Shown here: positions 8,568 through 15,605 of the stretch, piece by piece
Numbering within the stretch: the stretch's first letter is position 1
Layout of the letters: the number at the start of each line of letters is the position of its first letter
Source of the DNA: Bacteroidia bacterium
Lineage (GTDB): Bacteria > Bacteroidota > Bacteroidia > Cytophagales > Cyclobacteriaceae
Direction of reading: 5' to 3'
Assembly (NCBI GenBank): GCA_030425425.1
Contig: JAUIAO010000043.1
Location: 1 to 53,323, forward strand
Length of the DNA: 53,323 bases
Program-made: the position numbers and the translations under genes
The notes under the pieces: model-generated
What the model saw: the letters and a program-made list of their open reading frames with translations, nothing else
What the model was told of the DNA's origin: nothing
Databases searched by the model: none

Positions 8568-9011
8568 CTACCAATCAAAATCCACTTCAACATTTTTTGG
8601 ATGACATTTGGTGCAAGAGGCAGTTTCCAGATATTTATCAAACGGTCTGGTAATTGGCTCCTGTGTCATGATGCTGTGCTTTAGAAGTTTGCCGAGCGTT
8701 TCATTTCTGGTACCCATATCTAGCCAAATGGAATCCTGAGTGTCGGGATAGGTGATCAATATGGCCGGTATTGCTCCGGTTTTAGCACTATCGTCCTTCA
8801 CGATCTTGTAAGAATCATCTCCGGTTTTGATCAACCCTTGGTTTTCGTAAGGGTACCATGCTATTCGCACATTTAAAGGTTTATGATATCTGACAACTTC
8901 ATCTGGTTTCACGGTTCTAACCAACGACGGAACCAGACTTTTCTGAGGTTTGCAAGTCTGAAAAAATATTCCTGAAACCAATACTATCAGGATGATAAAT
9001 GAACTTTTCAT
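8568..9011 (-). CDS. Putative lipoprotein with one C-terminal CxxCH motif
   Basis: A 147-residue exported protein: a hydrophobic N-terminus (FIILIVLVSGIFFQTC) that resembles a lipobox, no recognisable domain, and near the C-terminus SCTKCH, a single heme c attachment motif. If real, heme would sit only 10 residues from the end, unusual for a folded cytochrome. The motif could be chance or metal binding. Gene order gives no clue: a TA module on one side and symporter remnant on the other. Not recognised. Confidence 0.75.
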   Translation of the reverse strand: MKSSFIILIVLVSGIFFQTCKPQKSLVPSLVRTVKPDEVVRYHKPLNVRIAWYPYENQGLIKTGDDSYKIVKDDSAKTGAIPAILITYPDTQDSIWLDMGTRNETLGKLLKHSIMTQEPITRPFDKYLETASCTKCHPKNVEVDFDW

Positions 9012-9099
9012 TGATTGTCTGTTAAATAAAAAAATGCTGCAGAACCTAAATTGTGTTCTGTTGTTCCTAAGTTAATCGATTGATCACTTTTTATGTAAT

Positions 9100-9180
9100 C
9101 TATTTCTTCCTGATCATTATCAACCCCAAAAAAGTCAACAACCCATTCAAAATCAAAATCTCAAAACCGAATTTGTAGTC
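9100..9180 (-). pseudogene. Remnant: last 26 codons of a second sodium:solute symporter
   Basis: Read on the minus strand, these bases encode DYKFGFEILILNG followed by LLTFLGLIMIRKK and TAG. This is a near copy of the C-terminus of the intact symporter downstream (YKFGFEILILNG, ALTFLGLVFVRKKY). DNA identity is high over about 80 bases, including stretches of 26 and 17 identical bases, and many differences are at third codon positions or conservative, so both copies were once under coding selection. Homology stops abruptly at 9180, where a stop codon precedes the fragment. Confidence 0.8.
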
Positions 9181-9237
9181 TTATCGAAAATTTGGTTACA
9201 GATTTGCTTAATTTAGAATATTAAACAATTAAGTCTA

Positions 9238-9468
9238 GTGAGTATAGTACAAATACGTGAAGAACTTCATGATTATATTAATCAGGCAGATGAGCGAATG
9301 CTTAACATAATGTATGCTATGATTCAGGCAGACTTGGTTGAAAACGACCATGAATTATCGGATTCTCACCAACAGATCCTTTCAGAACGCTTGAAGGCTC
9401 ATCAAGCAGATAAAAACTCCGGTTCTTCCTGGGAAGAAGTTAAGAATCGTATCAAAAGCAAGTTTTGA
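9238..9468 (+). CDS. Addiction-module antitoxin (ParE partner)
   Basis: A 76-residue acidic, helical protein of the small addiction-module family that accompanies ParE/RelE toxins. The C-terminal SSWEEVKNRIKSKF is typical of this group. The start is GTG, and the last bases overlap the toxin start (TTGA). It lacks an obvious DNA-binding domain of the RHH or HTH kind. Confidence 0.85.
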   Translation: MSIVQIREELHDYINQADERMLNIMYAMIQADLVENDHELSDSHQQILSERLKAHQADKNSGSSWEEVKNRIKSKF

Positions 9469-9752
9469 GTTACCTATTAATCGTTAGACCAGAAGCGGAA
9501 AAGGATATCACCAATGCTACGATTTGGTATGAGGATCAAAAAGAAGGATTGGGGTCGAGATTCATTGATGCCTTGGATGAAAAATTGACTGTTATCAAGT
9601 CAAACCCATACAAATATCAGATTAGGTTTCGAGACACACGCTTCGCTTTTTTAAAGCATTTTCCATTTGCAATACATTTCATAATTGAGGATTCGATCAT
9701 TTTCGTCCTGGCTGTTTTGAGTACCCATCGCAATCCTCAAATTTGGAAGTAA
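9465..9752 (+). CDS. ParE/RelE-family toxin
   Basis: A 95-residue RelE/ParE-fold toxin. The pattern RPEAEKDITNATIWYEDQ, then GLGSRFIDALDEKL, IKSNPYKYQIRF and the final strand IIFVLAVLSTHRNPQIW are the familiar signatures. The start is TTG, coupled to the antitoxin stop. Members either poison gyrase or act as ribosome-dependent RNases; the sequence alone does not say which. Its stop lies 5 bases from the end of the symporter gene. Confidence 0.92.
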   Translation: MSYLLIVRPEAEKDITNATIWYEDQKEGLGSRFIDALDEKLTVIKSNPYKYQIRFRDTRFAFLKHFPFAIHFIIEDSIIFVLAVLSTHRNPQIWK

Positions 9753-9757
9753 TATCA

Positions 9758-11203
9758 TTAGTATTTCTTCCTAACGAATACCAACCCCAAAAAAGTCAGT
9801 GCACCATTCAAAATCAAAATCTCAAAACCAAACTTATAGCCCCACAACCAATTGACAGAATTGATATTGATGGTGTAAGCAATGACCGGAGAGAGCAAAC
9901 ACACAAGTGGCACCCATTGATCCTTGAGGTTCCAATTCGTAAAAATGCCGGAAGTGAATAGACCTAAAAGCGGACCGTAAGTATATCCTGCAGCCACAAA
10001 AACCGCTGTAATGACACTTTGATCGTTAATGGACTGAAAGATGAGAATTACAAAGAATAGTATGAGCGAAAAGCCAAAGTGCACCAATTTTCGGATGGTT
10101 TTCTTCTCGTGATAATTTTTGGGGTTGAATCCTAAAAAGTCTATTCCAAAGGAGGTAGTCAGTGCTGTCAATGCAGAGTCGGCACTGGAATAGGCAGCAG
10201 CTGTTATCCCCAGCAGAAAGACAACCGCTCCAAGCATGGAGAAATGATTAATGGCTAATTCCGGGAAGAGGTAATCTGTTCGAGCAGGAATAGCAATGCC
10301 ATTTGCTTCTGAAAATTGAAAGAGAACCAGCCCCATACTTAGAAATAGAAAATTCACAATCACTAGAATCACGCAAAACCAAAGTACATTTTTCTGTGCC
10401 TCTTTCAATGTGCGGATCGTTAAGTTTTTCTGCATCATGTCCTGATCCAAACCTGTCATCACTATGGCAATGAATGCTCCAGCAAAAAACTGCTTGAAAA
10501 AGTTTCTGCCACTTTGCCAATCCCAATTGAATATTGTGCTTCTGGAATCTTCAGAAATATTGGTTATCAGTTCTCCAAAGGTCCAGTCGAGTTGATTTTT
10601 CATGAAAATGATACTGATAATCACCGCAGCGATCATGAAGAATGTTTGCAGGGTGTCTGTCCAGACGATCGTTTTGATACCGCTTCTGAAGGTATAAAGC
10701 CAGATTAAGACAATTGTCACTAGTACTGAAACCCAAAATGGCAAATTGAAGGCATCAAAAAATGATATCTGAAGTACACTAGCTACTAAAAACAGTCTAA
10801 ATGAAGATCCTACAATTCTGCTAATCAGAAAGAAAAAAGCCCCGCTCTTATATGACCAAAACCCAAAGCGCTGCTCCAGATAAGTGTAAATAGACACCAA
10901 ATTGAGCTTGTAGTAAAGTGGAAGTAGTACTTGGGCTATTACGGCATATCCGACCAGATAACCTAGGACAACCTGAAAGTAGTTGAAATTGCTATTGCCG
11001 ACTTCTCCAGGAATGGAAATGAATGTAACGCCTGAAAGTGAGGCACCGATCATCCCAAATGCCACCAGGTACCATGGGGACTGACGGCTGGCGTTGTAAA
11101 AGTCAGCGTCTGAAGCATTACGTGAAGTGAACCAGGAAACAAGAATAAGAATAGCAAAATACCCGAGGATGATACTCCCAACAATTACCGGACTCATAAA
11201 CAC
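9758..11203 (-). CDS. Sodium:solute symporter (SSS family)
   Basis: A 481-residue inner-membrane transporter with about 13 hydrophobic helices, coupling Na+ entry to uptake of a solute. SSS marks include an N-terminal WFTSRNASDADFYNASR, GMIGASLSGVTFISIPG and the later AAAYSSADSALTALTTSFG block. The substrate cannot be told; similar Bacteroidota genes are annotated for sugars, sialic acid or amino acids. The last 26 codons exist in a second, diverged copy 650 bp away beyond the ParE module. Confidence 0.93.
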   Translation of the reverse strand: MFMSPVIVGSIILGYFAILILVSWFTSRNASDADFYNASRQSPWYLVAFGMIGASLSGVTFISIPGEVGNSNFNYFQVVLGYLVGYAVIAQVLLPLYYKLNLVSIYTYLEQRFGFWSYKSGAFFFLISRIVGSSFRLFLVASVLQISFFDAFNLPFWVSVLVTIVLIWLYTFRSGIKTIVWTDTLQTFFMIAAVIISIIFMKNQLDWTFGELITNISEDSRSTIFNWDWQSGRNFFKQFFAGAFIAIVMTGLDQDMMQKNLTIRTLKEAQKNVLWFCVILVIVNFLFLSMGLVLFQFSEANGIAIPARTDYLFPELAINHFSMLGAVVFLLGITAAAYSSADSALTALTTSFGIDFLGFNPKNYHEKKTIRKLVHFGFSLILFFVILIFQSINDQSVITAVFVAAGYTYGPLLGLFTSGIFTNWNLKDQWVPLVCLLSPVIAYTININSVNWLWGYKFGFEILILNGALTFLGLVFVRKKY

Positions 11204-11330
11204 TTAATTTAACAAATGATAAATACCCTACCACAACTCCACACACTCCTTTAGATCGCAATATTACCAACTATCAACTCATTTTATATAACCTGAGAAT
11301 CGACTGGTTAATCGAAGAAGTGAATCAAAA

Positions 11331-11362
11331 TTGTGGCAAATTCATCACATGGGCTAATTTTG
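11331..11362 (+). promoter_or_regulatory. Bacteroidota-type promoter for clpS-recR
   Basis: TTG at 11331-11333, then 21 bases, then TAATTTTG at 11355-11362, a full match to the Bacteroidota -7 element TAnnTTTG. Transcription should start about 5 bases after the G, near 11367, making the clpS message almost leaderless. Confidence 0.6.
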
Positions 11363-11377
11363 CAGCTTATGCTAAAG

Positions 11378-11659
11378 ATGGAATTTTCACCAGAAATAGA
11401 AGAATTAGTTGAAGTAGAGTCTGATCTGGGGCAGGATGATGCCAAAGATTTGATTGTGCATAATGATGATTTTAATACGTTTGATCACGTGATCAATACG
11501 CTCATCAAGGTATGTAAACACGACGTGCATCAGGCAGAACAATGTACCTATATCATTCACTACAAAGGGAAATGTGCCGTAAAAAAGGGCGCCTATAAGG
11601 AGCTGAAGCCAATGAAAGAAGGTATCAATGATGCTGGTATATCTGCTACAATCGAATAA
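11378..11659 (+). CDS. clpS: ATP-dependent Clp protease adaptor ClpS
   Basis: A 93-residue ClpS: it binds N-degron substrates and delivers them to ClpAP-type proteases. The core VHNDDFNTFDHVINTLIK carries the conserved NDD, followed by the HQAEQCTYIIHYKGK block that forms the N-degron pocket and ClpA contact. An upstream GTG at 11333 falls in the promoter, and ATG at 11369 is also possible; I took 11378. The stop overlaps the recR ATG by one base (TAATG), indicating coupling. A ClpA-type ATPase is not in the window. Confidence 0.9.
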   Translation: MEFSPEIEELVEVESDLGQDDAKDLIVHNDDFNTFDHVINTLIKVCKHDVHQAEQCTYIIHYKGKCAVKKGAYKELKPMKEGINDAGISATIE

Positions 11660-12270
11660 TGGAATATCCTTCAAAACTCATAGAGCGAGCTGTAGAAGAA
11701 ATCTCAAAGCTCCCGGGAATTGGTAAAAAAACAGCACTCAGACTTGCTTTACACTTGCTGAAACAACCTGATAGCCAGGTCAAAGGTCTTGCTGAATCAT
11801 TGGTTGAGTTGCGGGAGCAAATCAAATATTGTAGTACTTGTCACATCATTGCGGATAAGGAGGAGTGCACCTGTAAAGTGCCTTATCGGGATACTTCTGT
11901 GATTTGTGTTGTAGAAGATACACCTGATGTTTTGGCGATTCGAAATACAGGTCAATATACCGGACTTTTCCACGTCTTGGGGGGTAGGATTTCTCCAATG
12001 GATGGAATAGGCCCGGATAATATCCACATTGATACTTTGGTGGAGAGGGTAAAGCAGGACCAGGAAGAAATCAGAGAAGTAGTACTGGCGCTGAGCTCAA
12101 CAATGGAAGGTGATACCACCGCCTTTTACATCGCCAAAATGCTCAAAGAAACCGGTGTAAAAGTCTCTACAATTGCTCGTGGAGTGCCGATTGGCGGAGA
12201 ACTGGAATATACTGATGAAATCACTCTAGGAAGAAGTATATCAGGGAGAACGCTGTTTTCTACAGATTAA
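11659..12270 (+). CDS. recR: Recombination protein RecR
   Basis: A 203-residue RecR that works with RecF/RecO to load RecA at gaps. The N-terminal helix-hairpin-helix LPGIGKKTALRLALHLL, a C4 zinc motif, and a Toprim domain (VVEDTPDVLAI; LALSSTMEGDTTAFYI) are present, and the end GGELEYTDEITLGRSISGR is typical. The zinc motif is slightly odd: cysteines at 58, 61, 70 and 72, so the last pair is C-x-C instead of C-x2-C, and the following NPxRD is VPYRD. The gene overlaps clpS by one base. Confidence 0.95.
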   Translation: MEYPSKLIERAVEEISKLPGIGKKTALRLALHLLKQPDSQVKGLAESLVELREQIKYCSTCHIIADKEECTCKVPYRDTSVICVVEDTPDVLAIRNTGQYTGLFHVLGGRISPMDGIGPDNIHIDTLVERVKQDQEEIREVVLALSSTMEGDTTAFYIAKMLKETGVKVSTIARGVPIGGELEYTDEITLGRSISGRTLFSTD

Positions 12271-12319
12271 TTCTTATCAGGTTTTTTTAGTATTTTACTC
12301 CCAACCCAGCCTAACTGCT

Positions 12320-14209
12320 ATGATTTTATCATTTCTTATGGGAGCTCTTCTGGTTGCCTTTAGCCAGTTTCAAAGCGCGCTTGATGTTGCTTTGAATATA
12401 CCTGATTCGTTGCTGGAGCAAAGAATTCAACACCTTGAAAAAATTGTCGAAAGCACTAAAGTTGATCCAATAGTTTTGGCTCAAGCCAATTTTCAATTGG
12501 CGCAGGATTATAGAGATATAGGCTTCATCGACAAAGGTCTGGATTTCCTAAGTACCAGTTTTGACATTTATTATTCCTTGAAGGACTCAGCTTCATTGTC
12601 TAGAGTTTTACAATCTTCGGCAGTGATGTATGCACGCATACAGGAGTTTGAGCATGCCTTGGAAGCGCTGAAAGATGCAGAAAGATATGCGCTTTCTATC
12701 GTGGATTTAAAAGATATTCACTCGCGTTTAGGATATGTGTATTTCAATTTATACCAGCTGGATTCTGCTGAATATTACCTGAATAAATCGATTATAGAGC
12801 ATCAAGAAATTCAGGAATTACCAATTGGCCCAATGCTAAATCTATGTGGTGTAAATGTGGCCAGACATCAATTCGATCAAGCACTCAAAGGACTACTGGA
12901 ATTGGAAAGTATAGGATTGGATAAGCTCTCTTTGCAGTCCCAGCATTATGTGCTCGGGTTCATTGCCGCCCTGTATCATCGGCAGGGAAATGAAACTCGG
13001 AGCAAGGCTTACCAAAGAAGGTTGGAAGCATTGGAGGAAAAGACTGAAGAGAATATGAGTCTTGATTTTTATGAGACCATGGCTTCTGCTGATACTCTTC
13101 TAGGTGACTATAAGGGTGCTACGCGATATCAGCAGCAGTATATCAAACGTTTTAAAGAACTGAACAATAACAATCTGTCTACGCAGATTGCGAATTTTCA
13201 AAAGCTGTATGAGTTGAAAGAAAAGGAAGCGGAGATTCGCTTGCTCGAAAAGGAAAATCAGCTGATTAGTCTGAGGAGTGAGAAAAACCGTTTTTATTTG
13301 ATTATCGCGGGTTTGAGCATTGTGATTTTATTGATGGGAATCATAATAGTTTACCGTATACTGGTAGTTCGCACTTCGGTAAACCGCCAGTTAACCCACC
13401 TCAACGGTCAGATTACACGCCAGAAAGAGGATCTTAGTGAAAAAAACACATTGCTGGAACAGACGATAAGTGATCTCAAACAGACCCAAAATCAACTGAT
13501 AAGATCAGAAAAGCGAGCGTCAATCGGAGTGTTTGTTTCAGGTGTAGCACACGAACTGAATAATCCGATCAATGTGGTGAACGGTGGTCTCCATGTCATT
13601 GAGAAAAATTTGCCAGAATTATTGAAGAACCAAAGCAACAGTGACTTAGAATTGCTTGCAGATTTGAATGTTATGTTGCGTGAAAGCGGACGAAGTATTG
13701 ATAAAATCAACAAGATCATCCAGGCGCTGAGCATGGCTACATATACAGATGCTAATCCGATTGAAGTAGACATCTCTCAGGTGATTGATAATGTGCTTTT
13801 GGGGCTCGATTTGTATCATTTCCAAGACATTAAAATTGTGAGGGATACACCAGCTCAGATATTGGAGTGTTTCCCAAACCGGATACATCATGCACTCAAA
13901 AATGTTTTGGAAAACGCGCTCAACTTTGCCAGAAAAACAGAAGATCCACAACCGACTGTGGAGATCACCACATGGAGATCGGATGACGAACTTAAAATCA
14001 ATATTTCTAATAATGGACCTCCTATTCTGCCAGATCATTTGATGAAGATCTTTGACCCATTTTTTACAACAAGACAGGAAGAGATGTCTGCAGGATTGGG
14101 ATTATATTTCGCTTTTAGTGCTTTTGCTGAGCATCACGGTAATATAGAGGCATTCAATCATGAAGGGCGTGTGGTGTTCGAAATGCGCCTGCCTCTTACG
14201 ATGAAATAA
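12320..14209 (+). CDS. TPR-containing membrane sensor histidine kinase
   Basis: A 629-residue kinase. A short hydrophobic N-terminus leads into a periplasmic region of TPR-like helices (about residues 20-300), then a single membrane helix (FYLIIAGLSIVILLMGIIIV), a coiled coil, and the kinase core. H411 in GVAHELNNPINVV is the phospho-acceptor; ENALNFAR is the N box and GLGLYFAFSA the G box. It has no receiver domain and no response regulator gene beside it, so it is orphaned here. It starts 49 bases after recR, on the same strand, and may be co-transcribed. Confidence 0.93.
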   Translation: MILSFLMGALLVAFSQFQSALDVALNIPDSLLEQRIQHLEKIVESTKVDPIVLAQANFQLAQDYRDIGFIDKGLDFLSTSFDIYYSLKDSASLSRVLQSSAVMYARIQEFEHALEALKDAERYALSIVDLKDIHSRLGYVYFNLYQLDSAEYYLNKSIIEHQEIQELPIGPMLNLCGVNVARHQFDQALKGLLELESIGLDKLSLQSQHYVLGFIAALYHRQGNETRSKAYQRRLEALEEKTEENMSLDFYETMASADTLLGDYKGATRYQQQYIKRFKELNNNNLSTQIANFQKLYELKEKEAEIRLLEKENQLISLRSEKNRFYLIIAGLSIVILLMGIIIVYRILVVRTSVNRQLTHLNGQITRQKEDLSEKNTLLEQTISDLKQTQNQLIRSEKRASIGVFVSGVAHELNNPINVVNGGLHVIEKNLPELLKNQSNSDLELLADLNVMLRESGRSIDKINKIIQALSMATYTDANPIEVDISQVIDNVLLGLDLYHFQDIKIVRDTPAQILECFPNRIHHALKNVLENALNFARKTEDPQPTVEITTWRSDDELKINISNNGPPILPDHLMKIFDPFFTTRQEEMSAGLGLYFAFSAFAEHHGNIEAFNHEGRVVFEMRLPLTMK

Positions 14210-14221
14210 TCATTCACCGAT

Positions 14222-14398
14222 TTATTTCTTTTTCACTAACAGGTTATATGAGAATAGCAACGCAATGGCAATGGCTAGAATGAAGAAATACCATCGGGGA
14301 TCATCTTGCTGCCACGTACGATAGAAGTATGCTGCGCTGATGGCCATTACAACCAGAATCATAAAATTGCTAAGTACCTTGAGTGTTTTGGGATTCAT
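14222..14398 (-). CDS. Small two-helix membrane protein (58 aa)
   Basis: ATG at 14398 to TAA at 14222. The translation begins MNPKTLKVLSNFMILVVMAI, has a central hydrophilic loop (YRTWQQDDPRW), a second hydrophobic helix (YFFILAIAIALLFSYN) and a basic tail VKKK. The two membrane helices, a charged C-terminus and placement between the convergent end of the kinase gene and the divergent start of an oxidoreductase argue that it is a real gene. No known family is recognised. Confidence 0.7.
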   Translation of the reverse strand: MNPKTLKVLSNFMILVVMAISAAYFYRTWQQDDPRWYFFILAIAIALLFSYNLLVKKK

Positions 14399-14485
14399 GG
14401 TTCAAATATCATTTTCCAAAAGCCAAATCACAAATCACAAGGTCGCTTGTTTAATTTTGATCAAAATAATCATAATCAGATCACT

Positions 14486-15529
14486 ATGAATCAAATCAGA
14501 ACAGCACTTCTTTCATATGGAATGTCAGGTAAAGTTTTTCACGCTCCATTCCTTCATTTGCATCCCGGTTTTGAATTATTAGGATCCTGGGAGCGGAGCA
14601 AAAAGCTCATTCAGAATGATTACGACAATACCAGGAGTTACGCTAGTTTGGAGGAAGTTCTAAATGATGAAAGTGTAGATTTAGTAGTAGTTAATACACC
14701 CACATACACTCATTATGAATATGCAAAAAAGGCATTAGAAGCTGGTAAACATATCATAGTGGAGAAGGCGTTTGTAGGGAGCTCAGCTGAGGCAGAAGAG
14801 TTGAGGGATTTGGCCAAAAGCAAAGGCTTGAAATTAGCTGTATTTCAAAATCGAAGATGGGATAGTGATTTTCAAACTGTGAAAGCGGTAATCGACCAAG
14901 GAGTGTTGGGTGACGTAGTAGAAGCCAGAATTGCTTTCGATCGATATAATCCGGCACTGAGTCCAAAAACACACAAGGAAACTCCAAGTTCAGGTGCGGG
15001 CATAATCAAAGATCTGGGTGCTCACGTGATAGATCAGGCATTGACGCTTTTTGGGATGCCCGAAGGTGTATTTGCAGACATTCGTACCACCAGAAAAGAC
15101 AGTGAGGTAGATGACTATTTCGATATTTTACTGAAATACACTGACAAAAGTGTGCATGTTCATGGAGGGTATTTCTTCGCTCAGCCACATGAAGAATTTG
15201 CCATTCATGGTACTAATGGGAGCTTCCTCAAATCACGGGCAGATGTGCAGGAAGATCAACTGAAAGCCGGAATAAAGCCCAACGACGATGAGTATGGCAT
15301 AGAACCCGATCTGGCACAGGGACTGGTAAAGTTTATGAAAAATGGGGAGCCACAGGTGGAGTATGTGGAAACCATGCACGGTGATTACATGGAGTACTTC
15401 GAAGGAGTCTATCAATCAATTGTCAATGATGTGCCAGAACCTGTCTCAGCACAAGATGGAGTGAATGTGATGAAAATTATTGATGCGGCGTTTGATAGCG
15501 CGGAGAGTGGTTATTTGATTAAGCTTTGA
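14486..15529 (+). CDS. Gfo/Idh/MocA-family oxidoreductase
   Basis: A 347-residue NAD(P)-dependent dehydrogenase acting on sugars or inositols; the closest look-alikes are YdgJ/scyllo-inositol dehydrogenases. The N-terminal Rossmann domain (LLSYGMSGKVFHAPFL, then VVNTPTYTHYEYAKKALEAG) is followed by the C-terminal GFO domain with GAGIIKDLGAHVIDQ. The usual EKP motif is EKA here (IVEKAF), so the proline before the active site is replaced. The frame is open from 14306, but that stretch covers the divergent small membrane gene; the start at 14486 gives the canonical N-terminus. Confidence 0.92.
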   Translation: MNQIRTALLSYGMSGKVFHAPFLHLHPGFELLGSWERSKKLIQNDYDNTRSYASLEEVLNDESVDLVVVNTPTYTHYEYAKKALEAGKHIIVEKAFVGSSAEAEELRDLAKSKGLKLAVFQNRRWDSDFQTVKAVIDQGVLGDVVEARIAFDRYNPALSPKTHKETPSSGAGIIKDLGAHVIDQALTLFGMPEGVFADIRTTRKDSEVDDYFDILLKYTDKSVHVHGGYFFAQPHEEFAIHGTNGSFLKSRADVQEDQLKAGIKPNDDEYGIEPDLAQGLVKFMKNGEPQVEYVETMHGDYMEYFEGVYQSIVNDVPEPVSAQDGVNVMKIIDAAFDSAESGYLIKL

Positions 15530-15530
15530 A

Positions 15531-15582
15531 AACCCCACCGCCTGCGGCACCTCCCCTTGTTAAGGGGAGGATGGGAGGGGTT
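15531..15582. repeat. GC-rich intergenic inverted repeat, terminator-like
   Basis: cctcccctt and aaggggagg form a 9-bp stem with a 3-base loop (15550-15570), set inside an outer aacccc/ggggtt pair. It lies between convergent stops of the oxidoreductase and decarboxylase genes. A related aacccct/aggggt element occurs at 25991-26020, so this may be a member of a dispersed repeat family. Confidence 0.6.
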
Positions 15583-15605
15583 AATTACCAGAGTCACTAA
15601 AAAGC

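Noticed and set aside
15531-15582. Insertion sequence terminal repeat
   Set aside because: No transposase nearby and no matching inverted end; better seen as terminator or short dispersed repeat.
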